Below are positions 35,329-46,800 of a stretch of DNA of 64,000 nt, in pieces. Origin of the DNA: Gyrodactylus bullatarudis (lineage: Eukaryota; Platyhelminthes; Monogenea; Gyrodactylidea; Gyrodactylidae); NCBI GenBank assembly GCA_012064415.1, contig SSNU01000063.1:841977-905976 (forward strand). Reading direction: 5' to 3'. The translations under genes and the position numbers were made by a program. Every line of letters starts with the position of its first letter. The first letter of the stretch is position 1. The notes beneath the pieces are model-generated. The model was not told the origin of the DNA and ran no database searches. It was given only the letters and a program-made list of their open reading frames with translations.

Positions 35329-38300
35329 TTAATTCTCAGAATGACGATTCTTTCTGAAATTTAAATATTTCCTGATTGGTGCAGGACCTATCCAGTTACC
35401 TTTCAATAAAAAGTCCCAGTACATTATTGGTAGACATGTCTTCTTGATAAAGGAAAATAGCTTTCTTTCAACACTTTGATCGATTGGCAGGGACTCCTTT
35501 GGTTTTAGACTGTAATCAAACTCTGCAATAATTCCAGAGTCGTATCCGGTTAATATTGGACATGAGGAGTACCCATCATACTGGAAATAAAAATCATGTA
35601 TTTAATTGGTAATTTACAAAAAGCTGAAGGGTATATGATAGTGTGTCATAAGTATGACAACATTTTACAATGAGTTAATTCGGACATAAATTCTAAGATT
35701 AATGCGGTAATTTTAGCATTTGGTCTAACAGTTTTCATGTTGTCTATAACGTTGTTCGCTTGCTGCCTGACTATGTTGTCTTCTGGCTTGTATTGGTCTG
35801 TTTGTAGAAAGAGGAGAATAGGGTGTAGTATTTCTTAAAGAGCAAGGATTATAAAAATTATAGTGATTGTTACAATAATCAGAATTATTAGAGTAATAAC
35901 TCTGATAATATAATTCATCACTTGAAGGAAAATTAAAATNNNNNNNNNNNNNNNNNNNNNNNNNNNNNNNNNNNNNNNNNNNNNNNNNNNNNNNNNNNNN
36001 NNNNNNNNNNNNNNNNNNNNNNNNNNNNNNNNNNNNNNNNNNNNNNNNNNNNNNNNNNNNNNNNNNNNNNNNNNNNNNNNNNNNNNNNNNNNNNNNNNNN
36101 NNNNNNNNNNNNNNNNNNNNNNNNNNNNNNNNNNNNNNNNNNNNNNNNNNNNNNNNNNNNNNNNNNNNNNNNNNNNNNNNNNNNNNNNNNNNNNNNNNNN
36201 NNNNNNNNNNNNNNNNNNNNNNNNNNNNNNNNNNNNNNNNNNNNNNNNNNNNNNNNNNNNNNNNNNAATCACTATAATTTTTATAATCCTTGCTCTTTAA
36301 GAAATACTACACCCTATTCTCCTCTTTCTACAAACAGACCAATACAAGCCAGAAGACAACATAGTCAGGCAGCAAGCGAACAACGTTATAGACAATCTAT
36401 GCCGAACAGCTCCCTGAAGAACTACTTGGTTCAAAATTAAGTTTTCATGTTCTAAAAGTTTGCATCATAAAACTTGACATTCAGTCAAATAATCTTATTA
36501 AAATTTCTGTACTTGTCCCAAAGCTTTTGGAGAATCATAGAATATGGCCTTTTAAATTAAAACCAGAATTCGTTTTCGAGATAGGCTTCAATGCAAAATA
36601 ATGCTTAAATTTTATAGTTCTACCAGAAAAGTTGATAAGAAAATTTAACCCTACTCTAATATACGTTACATAAACCTGATGACATCGATATCATAAAACA
36701 ATTCTTTTTTATTTATCTCATTACTCAACATTACAAAAACAGTATTCTTCTAAATCAAACTGCCTATGATTGTGGAGCTGTTTGCATAGAATGTATCAGG
36801 ATCCGAATTCTCTTTAAAACTTACACATAACATTACACCTCTCATGATTTGAGTGAAATAACAAGTTAAAATACAAGACGCCAAAATTTGATAGACTCAA
36901 AGAATTCGATTCCTCTTGAATAATTAAAAGTACAAAAACATGTCACAAATTCTATTTTTATTTATTTAGCAAGCAGTATACTGATTTGATACGAACCAAT
37001 GCAGAATTAGAAAGGGCTAAAATTTCAAAGACCCACTCTACCTGGTGATTTTGAATTTTGATCGAAATCCAAGAGAATCTAAAAATTTTCTTTCTTCTAA
37101 CTTCATCATTGACGTAGAACAATTTCTTTCTAACCAAAGGTAGAAGAATAGTTGAAATTTATTTTAATGTCAATACATTTTCGTAATATTCGTATAGCGA
37201 GAATCCGAGTAAAAGTATGATATAAATCTTTTTTTTTCTATATATTAACTTTTGATCATTCAAGATTTATATCGTCTTGAAGGCTTGAATTAATAATAAT
37301 AAGTTGCTAAAATGACGTGTGATAGAACTATCACTGTGGGACTTTAAGGCTTAATGTTGAAAGAATTTCTATTACATTTTTAAAGCAAAAATAAATTATC
37401 CTCCCTAATTTTGACTGCGGTCATGGACTTCTCTACCAAATCCCTCAAAAAAATCAGCAAAAAGCCCCAAAGGATTCAGATCCTGTGTTGGACCTCACTA
37501 TTATAAAACTCTCTTGGACCTATCGAATATGCATCCTTCATGGTTTTGTAGAATCGCCGCCTTAGCTTCCCTTTTCAGCAACCGATTGCCTACTCAGCTA
37601 TCCAGATATAATCTCAGATGTGGAATTGATTTCTCTATTTTCCGAAATATAATATTATCGCGCTTCCAGATAAATTTATACATTTTTAAAGATTTGAAAA
37701 TCAGCCAGATTTGTAAGTATCTCAATCAATTTATCCCAGATAACAAAAATTATTTTGTAATTATATTAAATAATCTTCCAAGTAAATAAAAATCTATCAT
37801 ACATGTATGATTTTCTAGTTTAGTTAATGTCTAAAAACAGAAATTAACAATATCGATTGATATTGAAGAAAGAATAATATCAGTATTTAAATGCTTTCGA
37901 TAATTAATCTGTACCCTCGTTTATATAAATTGAGAAAATCTTTTTAACTTGTTTCTGATGATTCTTTATCGATCTATTCAGGTTTGAAGGCTTACTAACC
38001 CTAACTTTGATCATGAATCAACCAATGAAAATACAGTACTTTATTAGGTGTCTATTGAATTGATTGATTCATCACTTAGTTAGTGAATTGGACCACCGTA
38101 TAGCAGACCTATTTTGTATAGAGTCTGTTACACATCGAATTCTCAGTAACAATTCAACGTGCATTCATCTAAATTAGTCCGGGAAACACATAACCGAGCG
38201 AAACCCTTCTAATAGTTGACTTTTGAGCTTGTCAATAAGGCCGAAATAGACCCAAATAGGAATTTGATAAAGCACAGAATCAAAGAGACTTCTCATTGGC

Positions 38301-40013
38301 TAACCCGAAAATCACCCAGCCAAAAAACAAGAACATTAAATTAACACTTGGATTGATTCAAGTCTCAATAAACCAATATGACAATAACACACAGTAAACA
38401 ATATTCGTATTACAATTTATGATCAAAGAAAGTTTAAACAAAGGTTGAATAAATCCTATGTTTATGATCGAGTTAAAACCAAGTAAAGTGCAAAATGTGA
38501 AACTCAAATCTGATGATTAAGCATAGAAGTACATAGAAGAACATTTGTTGAAAATTTTTCAGCATTCTTTAAAAAATATTTTCTCTGCTGAATAAAACTA
38601 TGTTTTGCTGAGTTTTATTACCAAAATGTGAAAGAATCATACATGATTTTATGACAATAAAAAACCCTAGTTTTAGTGATGATTCATTAGGATTTAATTC
38701 AACTCTTTAGAGAAATCTTGTTCCATTCATGTTTTTATTCCGTGTAGGAAATCAATAAAACATTCGGACTTTATTCACCAATTTGTGAAAATATGACACG
38801 ATTATTATAAATTCAGACTACATGTATTTATCAGTCAAAAATTAATTCTGCTCAGCAAGTTGAATAGAGAATCAGATATAAATGGGAAATAAACTAACTT
38901 TGGCGCTGGGTTGATCTGTCTTGTTGATAGCTTTGAGAAGATTTTTTTCAACAACACCCATTTGTGTAGAAGCACTGGCAGCTGTCTTTGACGTTGGAAG
39001 ACTAGTGCAGTCTCCAATTCCAAAAATATTTTCAAAATTATCATGTCTCAGTGTATGCTTGTCAATCATGAGAAATGTTTCACACAACTCTTTATTGGTT
39101 GATAGGCATGCTGGGACTTTCATCGGAGGTGTTACATGCAGAAAGTCATACTTTTCTACTTTTTTTGTTTTATCTTTCAAGTTTTGTACAACAATTTCAC
39201 TTTTGTTATGATCAATCTCAACAAGTTCTTGTTGGAGTCCGACGTTGATGCCCTTACTCGATGCTATTTCTGTCAATTTCATAGAATAATGATCAACACT
39301 GAATAATTTTCCAGTACCTGTCAAATAGGTAATCTTGGATCCTTCACGCTTGTTATTTTTTCTTAGATAATCCTCAAAGAGATACATAACCTTTTGAGCT
39401 CCACCAGCACATTTAACCGGTGATGAGGGAAAAGTGAAAATAGCTGACTGGTTTTTAGCAAAATTCTCATAAGCAGGAAAAGTTTTTTTGACATAAGTCG
39501 GAGAATAATTTGTGCAAACCCTGGGATCATTATCAAGCGCATCAGATAATCCTTTAATCTAAATTGCGAGTTAATAATGTAAAACTCACTTTTTCATAAT
39601 CTGGTATGATACCCAAGGCGATGACCAAATAATCATAAGTTATTTCATCTTTTCCAGTAATAATCTTGTTTTCTTTTGGCATAAATTTCTGAACTGAATC
39701 TTGAATCCATTTACAATTCGGAGGAATAAGGTCTTGCATTTTTCTAAAAGTGTCCTCATATTTGATGATTCCAGCTCCAAGACAAGTAAAAAAAGGTTGG
39801 TAATAATGAATTTCAGAAGGGTCAATTATAGCAAGCTCTCCTTTGGGTAATTTCTTGTGAATACGACTAGCAAGACCTAATCCTCCAGCACCTGCACCGG
39901 AAATAACAACTTTGAAATGTTTCTCTCTATTTATAGAGTGGAAGAAGGAGGATTTTTTTGTCGAAAGAATGCTAAAATAAAAATTTTATACATTACTAGG
40001 AGAATCTGTTCAT
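35329..40013 (-). CDS. SQOR: Sulfide:quinone oxidoreductase, mitochondrial
   Basis: Exons: 40013-39997, 39971-39590, 39558-38899, 35580-35329, giving 436 aa (human 450) with phases closed. SQOR oxidises hydrogen sulfide on the inner mitochondrial membrane and passes electrons to ubiquinone. A short basic, hydroxylated leader (MNRFSYILSTKKSSFFHSIN) fits mitochondrial import. The FAD Rossmann motif GAGAGGLGLA lies at 31-40. The two redox cysteines are present: VKCAGG (Cys183) and GYSSCP (Cys360), spaced as in the human enzyme. Other matches are YDYLVIALGI, HVTPPM, IFGIGDCTSLPTSKTAA and PIMYWDFLLKGNWIGPAPIR. The first exon is only 17 nt and is followed by a 25-nt intron; the next intron is 31 nt. 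The last intron is 3.3 kb and holds the assembly gap inside a palindrome. It is head to head with SH3BGRL. Confidence 0.92.
35741..36396. repeat. Perfect inverted repeat flanking the assembly gap
   Basis: About 128 bp at 35741-35868 is exactly reverse-complementary to 36267-36394 (outer end TGTCTATAACGTTG, inner end ATAGTGATT). The 327-base gap and about 70 known bases lie between them. The left inner part (CTGATAATATAATTCATCAC, about 35901) and the right flank (CTATGCCGAACAGCTCCCTG, about 36398) match the element at 44030-44695. This is either a young fold-back element or an assembly artefact at the gap. Confidence 0.8.
35940..36266. other. Assembly gap (327 N)
   Basis: A run of undetermined bases inside the last SQOR intron. 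Its true length and content are unknown. It sits at the centre of a perfect palindrome, a structure that commonly breaks assemblies. Confidence 1.
36397..38898. other. Intronic DNA of SQOR, little recognised
   Basis: The 3' continuation of the repeat family reaches about 36440. A segment at about 37420-37640 is less AT-rich and holds a 91-codon plus-strand frame (37514-37789) that I cannot assign. It might be a decayed element or pseudogene. The remainder is AT-rich without structure I can name. Confidence 0.35.
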
Positions 40014-40138
40014 TTTAGAGCCTATTTTGAAAATCTACAAAATTCAGCTGTATCAGTACAAATTATTTTACTTTCGTAGAATTTTGTTATAACTGTTTTA
40101 AAAAATTTCGGCATTACGAAATCTCTCGATTGAACAAA
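40014..40138. promoter_or_regulatory. Putative bidirectional promoter, SQOR/SH3BGRL
   Basis: Only 125 bp lie between two divergent start codons whose reading frames are both well supported. A shared promoter is inferred from this spacing. No specific element is identified. Confidence 0.5.
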
Positions 40139-40516
40139 ATGTCAATTAACGTTTATGTATCTTCCATGCCCGGTCAAACCCAAGTAAACTCGATTGAAAT
40201 AACTTTAAGATAAAATACAAACAATCTCTCGTTGATGTTATATTAAAATCGAAGAATATTGACGTAAACTTTATTGACATTTGTTCCGATGAAGAGGTAA
40301 AAGAGTTTTATAAGAATTCTTTAAAATCATCCGGTGTAACAGACTTGTCTCTTCCGAAGATTTTCAATGGAGAAAAATATCTCGGTGTGAGTTTAAATTT
40401 TCCTTCTACTCTGAAATATTTTTAAGTCTTCGGAATTCCTCTAGGGCTTTGACGAGCTACAACAAGCCAATGAAGATGGAAAAATCCACGAATTTCTCGA
40501 GATCAAAGAGAAGTAA
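40139..40516 (+). CDS. SH3BGRL-type thioredoxin-fold protein
   Basis: Exons: 40139-40183, 40210-40386, 40445-40516, giving 97 aa, near the usual size of SH3BGRL/SH3BGRL3 (93-114 aa). These small cytosolic proteins have a glutaredoxin fold without the active-site cysteines. The pattern follows the family: MSINVYVSSMPGQTQ (human RVYIASSSGSTAIK), the strand VNFIDICSDEE (family FEEKDIAANEE), LPKIFNGEKYLGG (family PQIFNESQYRGD) and FDELQQANEDGKIHEFL. No CxxC is present. Intron 1 is 26 nt (40184-40209) and must be removed to join SSMPGQTQ to IKYKQS. Confidence 0.88.
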
Positions 40517-40825
40517 AGCAATCAATCATTCTCCTTGGTCTTTTATGTATATTTATTCGCTATCGACAATCCTTAATTAGGATTATCCTAATTCAACAAT
40601 TCCATATTTTGAGTTTTTAATATGTACGAAAATTATGTTTATTTTGAAATAATATTTATAATTTCTATATTCATTCTTTCTTAAAGAGCCTCTTTTACAC
40701 AACTTACCGTTGCTTCAAGTTGAAGCCTTCAACTGAACCTTTGGGAAGTAAGAATCAAGAATAATCTATTCATTATATTACAGTAGTTTATTTCTTCAAG
40801 GTATTTATAAAAATATTAAAAAACT

Positions 40826-43800
40826 TTAAAATCTCAAATGATCTTGGTGGTTTGCAGGATTACTTGTTGTATAGAAAATTGGCAAATTTTCTGTAATCTT
40901 TCCTTTTGTTCTAACATCCTCTTGATGTAGGGATAGGTATACTGAATTTATATTAGAACAGGTTGGCGGAAAATTGTAAACATCAGCAACAGTTCCACTG
41001 TCATAAGATTGATTGCTCCTGGAATAATTTTTGTTAGAAATTTTTTCTTAGCAATAAAATATAGATATTTTTCTTACTCGTTATTTGTTACAATATCACT
41101 GCTAATAAAGGTTGCATCTGTCAAGAATGTACACTGTAAGTTAAAGTTATAATTTTAATTAAATTAATTAATGCAGGAAAATTAATTAGAAACTTGCTTG
41201 TTTTGAGTCTATTTCACAAGGGCTATAGCAAGCTGTAGTTGCTAGAGGAAAGAGAGACAAATTATTGCTAGGTTGATTGGCACAATGTTTATTAAAGGGA
41301 CCCGGAATCAAAGGAGTTTGGCTGTCAGGACTACTCAGAATATTTGGATTGTACGTGTTGTAATGAATTCCTGAGTGAGAAGGTGTATGATTGAATAAAT
41401 TGTTCCTTGATGTTCTCAGTTCCATTGTTGAGTTAACAATTGGGTTCTTATTCTCATCATAATACTGAGAGATAAATCCTGTTTTTGAAGCTTTGTATAA
41501 ATAAAATGAATTACATTTCTACTTAAGAGTAAATATTGAATTGGGCAAAAAACTTACTCTGTATTATTTGAAATTCTTTCCGTGACTTGATTTGTTTCTT
41601 TGAGTGCCGTATAATGAAGAATATTACACCTGAGAAGATGACAGCTAAAAGAATTGCTGTACCACTGCCTATTGCAAATGCCATTGGTATCTCATCGATT
41701 GTGACCAATTCAATAGTTTTCCAATCAGAACCGTAACCATTCTGAGCAGTACAATTGTATAATGTAAAATCAATTTGTCCAAGAGACTTAAAGTAAAGAA
41801 TCGACTCAAGTCCTCTAGGATAGTCTTCATAATAAAATTGATGACTGTAGAAATAATAAATAAAATGATAATTTTTTTTTCTGTTCATATTTTTTTAAAC
41901 TTACTTTTTATCCTCAATTATTGGAAGACCGTGTCTATACCAGGATATTTGACGATAATCTGGCTTTGGTATTCCAGTAATTCGGCAACTAATTTTGCCT
42001 GGTTCCCCGACTTTTCCAAAAATTCGTTCTGTTGGCAAGATGTTGATTGGACCTGGCCTATCGACAATCACTCGTTTCAATGAAGGCTCCCCAACTCTGG
42101 AATTCGAAGCATAACAAACGTAAAGACCGAAATCCTGTTCATTTAGAATTTTGACATTGAAGACAATAGAGGTTGTGCCAACCAATAGACTCTAAAATTT
42201 ATTAGAACGAAATCAAATAACAAAAAGTAAAATGCGTCCAGATGGATTAACTTGCTTTGGTTCTGAGGCTTTTCATTTGAGATAGAATTTTATAATCATC
42301 TGATTTCATATTTTTAAGAGGAAATCTTTCAAAGATCTCTCTTTCATCTTCAAGTATTTTGAACCAGCTAACAGAAGCCTCAGGATTTGCATCTGACGAG
42401 CAGGATAGAGAAATTGAATCCCCAATGTTACCAGAGAAGGCCTCATCTAATGAACCTTGAATTTGGGCCATATCTGTGACAAATAAAGGGTAGAGTTTTA
42501 AGTCAAAGGAGAAAAAGGGAAAATATCACTTACACTTTACTGTCATCAACTTTTGATTGGAGGCCCAACTAGGCTGCATTCTTGTCATTTTTTCGTAGTT
42601 CATCAATGGCAAGGCGCCAACCCAACATTTTAAGAATTTGTAATTAAAGTTTCTATTCACATCAAGCAAAATGGAATTATTTCTGCTTATAAATCTAGAG
42701 AGGATTTGTTCATCTTGATTAAATGTAGGCAGGAATATATCGTAGAGGTTATCTTCTGTTTTAAGATAACTTGGGTGGATCTTTTGACTCATAAAACTGG
42801 TCAAATCATCCATGCTTTGGGAGCCTCTCATCCTTTTACTCTCTGCTTCATCATGACCATCCAGTAGGGTCCATCTTAGAAAAAAAATGATCAATTGAGA
42901 ACTTGGTAGGTGGAAAAAGATTAGATTTCTTACAAGAAAACTTTATTATCTGGCAATGTAACTGCTTGACAATCAGCATAAACCTTTTCTCCCGAAGTTA
43001 TATCATCTCTATGTATTCTAACGTTGACCTTTTGGACGTCTAAGAAGGTAAAAGAAGAAATACAATAGTAAATTTATGAGAGAATTATCCTTTTTCTAAG
43101 CTTTTATGATCATTAATTATAATTATTAAAGCTGGGAATCCATGATTTTTACAAAATTCTCAATTTTTCATCAAGTAATGAAATACGAAGAGGATTTTTG
43201 GGGGATTACAGATCATATTGTATACTTTTACCATTCGAAAAAAATAATCACTAATTTTATTAATGATTTGAAGGGTGGACAAGGAATTCCTGCAGACTTA
43301 CTTTCATCGGTTTTCAAGTAGCGAAAATGGTCTAGAAATCGAAATTCAACTCCCAAAAGAGTAGTAAAAATCATAGATTCTCAACTTGACATCAATCTAG
43401 GTTTATTTCCAATTACATGGAGCGAAAGAGAGATAGTTCACATGTCTTTTGCTTTTAATAGAAAGAAAGATTACTCACGAGCAACTTGAATTATTGCTGA
43501 AACGATAGGGAGAGATCCAATAGAGTTTGCATCCGAATACTCAACCCTGCACTCCAATCGTCTATTGTGTACCTTTTTGGTTAGTATCACCTCCATAGTA
43601 TTCTCTGTACGAATTCTAAGTAGAAATTAAAGTTTATTCTCATGTTTTTTTCCCTACATTGTTGTACAGTGTGTATGAAGTAAAAAGATGTTTCTACTTG
43701 ACAGTAGATTAGTTTAGAGAAGGAGAGAGATGATGCTCCAATGCTCTGAAAAAAAACATTCTCTGCTCAAATTAATTATTCCCCAGTACATCAGCAGCAG

Positions 43801-46800
43801 TAGTAGTAATAATAAGGGATGTATAATTTAATCATTATTATAAATCATGCTTGGCTGATCAGTGAGATCAATTCATAAATTTTTTAAACATAGGGAGAGA
43901 GTATTTCTTCCAATTTTTTGACTTTAAACATCAGTATAGTACACGTTTGAGGAATAAATCAATATTGTCACTGTGGATTGAGAGACAGAGACACATTAGG
44001 ATTCTAACAAGGCAGTTGATTCTCATCACAGATGATTATAATGAGAAGAATATTACTCGTATTCAGACAATTTATATCATTGTTCACTTGATATACCTGA
44101 CAATGTTGTCTTTTGGCATGTATTGGTCTATCTGTAGAAGAAAAAGACGAAGAGAGTGTAGTATTTCTAAAAAAATAAGGAATAATGATCTGAACTAATA
44201 GAGTTTTATCTCTGATAATATAACTCAAGTATAATTCATAAGTTGAAGGAAAATTAAGATTAGAATACAAATCATTTAGATTACCCTGATGAAAATGGTT
44301 CGATTTCTCACAATAGTAATGAGTCTCTGTGAATTCGAATTCTCCGACTGATGTTGATCTCAAATATCAGCATCTAATTGCTAATTTTTTCCAAAAGGGA
44401 GTTCTCATCTTCATGTCAACTAGCTCTATTTTTATCAGGTTAATCTAAATGATTTGTATTCTAATCTTAATTTTCCTTCAAGTAATAAATTATACTTGAG
44501 TTATATTATCAGAGATAAAACTCTAATAATTAATCCTTATTTGTTCACTACACCCTCTTCGTCTTTTTAAGATAAAGTCTTACTGATACAAGTCTTAAAG
44601 ACCAATACAAGCCAGATAGCAGGTGAGTAGCGTTATAGTCAACCTATGCCGATCAGCTCCCTAAAGAACTATCCGGTTCCCAATTCAACAAAGATTTTTC
44701 TCAGTTTTCAGAAATTCGAAACATAAGCCAATCTAATGATGGATTATTCTGAATGAATAACTTTATTGCAGACTTGTGGCTTGATTTATTTTTATTAGTT
44801 GTTGTAAAGTTTAGTTAAAAAAACGAAGAAAATTTCTTTATTCTTTTATAGAATTTTGAATTTAAGTGTATCCTCAGTTGTGTATGAATTATTATTACTT
44901 GAGGATTAAAACAAAAACTAAGTACAGTATTCTTAACATAAAATCTTGAGAACTTTTTTCGAAAGGTAAACAAAATATTCCAGACTTTTCTTTCATCATG
45001 CTCAAGTTTCTGGGGAAGAATAACAAAATAATTTATTCATAATCACCAAGGAGTACCTCGTTTTAATCTTTTGGGAATTGAATTTTTTGAAGATTTTCTT
45101 GTGTTTTTCCATAATGAATGAACATCATATTTGAGTACTGCACTACTCATAAATACTTTACCAGCCAGATAACATTTCCTTTAAAAAACATTTTCTAAGT
45201 GAATTCCCATGAAAATTCATAAAAACAGTACAAAATTGGCAATGATATATTTATATAATAATTAGATGTTGTAATTTTAGAAATATAAGCCTAACAGATA
45301 ACCTAAAAATCTTGATAATTTTAATCACTAGAAGAAAACTATCTATAATGGAATGAAGATCTTTCTTGAATGGGAGTCTGTAAGAATGAAGTAAATTTGA
45401 AAATGCTCTCTTCAAAAATTCCATCTTGTACATTCATCTAGGTAAAGTTGTCTAAGAGTAGAGAGTCAGCATAAGAAAAAAAACAAGATTATTTCCGCTT
45501 AGTTGAATGAATTAAACTCTATGTTGAACAAAGAAAAACCAGTTCCACTTCTGTATTTGTATTTTACAAAGACTACATAACAAAAAATAGAGGAGAAACA
45601 GAAAAACATGCAATAAAAATATTTCCTCTCAAATTTTCAAAATTTCAACTTCCTCCTGAACAGATTGTTTCTTGTTACATAAAGATTCTTTGTTGAATTA
45701 TGAGTGGAATTAAAAGGATAAAAACAGGATATTTTCAAGCTCATCTTCCCCTCCCTCCTCAATGAATGAATCTCAACGAAAATTCTCGACATAAACTTTC
45801 CCATATTCAAGCTCAGGTAGACTTTTTCCCCTTCTGATCGGTGATCATCTAGTTGAAAACAAGTAAAAAAGAGAAACCTCACACGAATATTTGTTTCGAA
45901 TGACTTTCTCGAGATAGTCAACGATTTCATAGTCATCGAGAGAAGATTGAACAGAATGACTACCTTTGTCCACGTGAATCTAAAAATAATTTGACATGCC
46001 TTGTTTATTCATGTGGAAACCGGAGAGAGGGTAATTGATTTCTTCTTTTAAATGGAAGTTGAAACAAAGTTAGCTTATAGAAGAAACCCACTGGTCTCTA
46101 AATAAAAAACGAACAGGCTCTACTGAAATTTCTTTTAAATCTAGATAGCCTATATCTTAATCCAATCGAGAAAATGGGAGAACTCAAATTAAACAATATA
46201 AAACGATTCTTTGTTATGTCTTTTAATCTAATCACGGATATGCATCTATTTTGTTCAATTTATACCAGATTCGCATAATTATCCCTTTCGGTGCCGATGG
46301 ACATATATGTCCATTTTCTAATTTTTTGAAACTACATAACTCTACCAGTTTGACAGGTTTCTGGATCAATTAAAGTTTAAATTGACTAATATTTTGCATG
46401 TGAATATATCCAGAAAACTTGAACGAGGCATATTTTGATTCATTGATAAATTCAACCTCTGTTCAGGTTTTTATGTCCCAGCCTTAGTTCTTCTAGGAAA
46501 ATTTCAAGCCTAGCAATATGTGTGTCTTTATCTAGACTCACTATTCCGTAAAATAAAAAAGAACGTTTTCGATCAAACAAAAAACATCAATTTAACGATT
46601 CCACTGAATTTCATCAATATTTTAATCCTTTCGGTGCTGATAGAAATATTCCAAATTCTTTGAACCTTCATAAACATACCAGTTTGGTAGATTTCTGGAT
46701 CAATTAAAGTTTAAATTGAAGCCCACAATGTGATATTTTTGGCCAAATAACTTGGTATCTTCATAGCTAAATTTTGGTTTATATAAAAATTGTGAAATAG

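Noticed and set aside
35835..36272. Apparent 145-codon frame across the gap
   Set aside because: It is made of undetermined bases translated as X.
43947..44363. Two overlapping frames, one on each strand, in the receptor intron
   Set aside because: They fall inside the fold-back element family and arise from its inverted arms; no similarity to a transposase.
45637..45936. 99-codon minus-strand frame in the receptor intron
   Set aside because: No domain, no compatible neighbouring exon, and composition typical of AT-rich chance frames.
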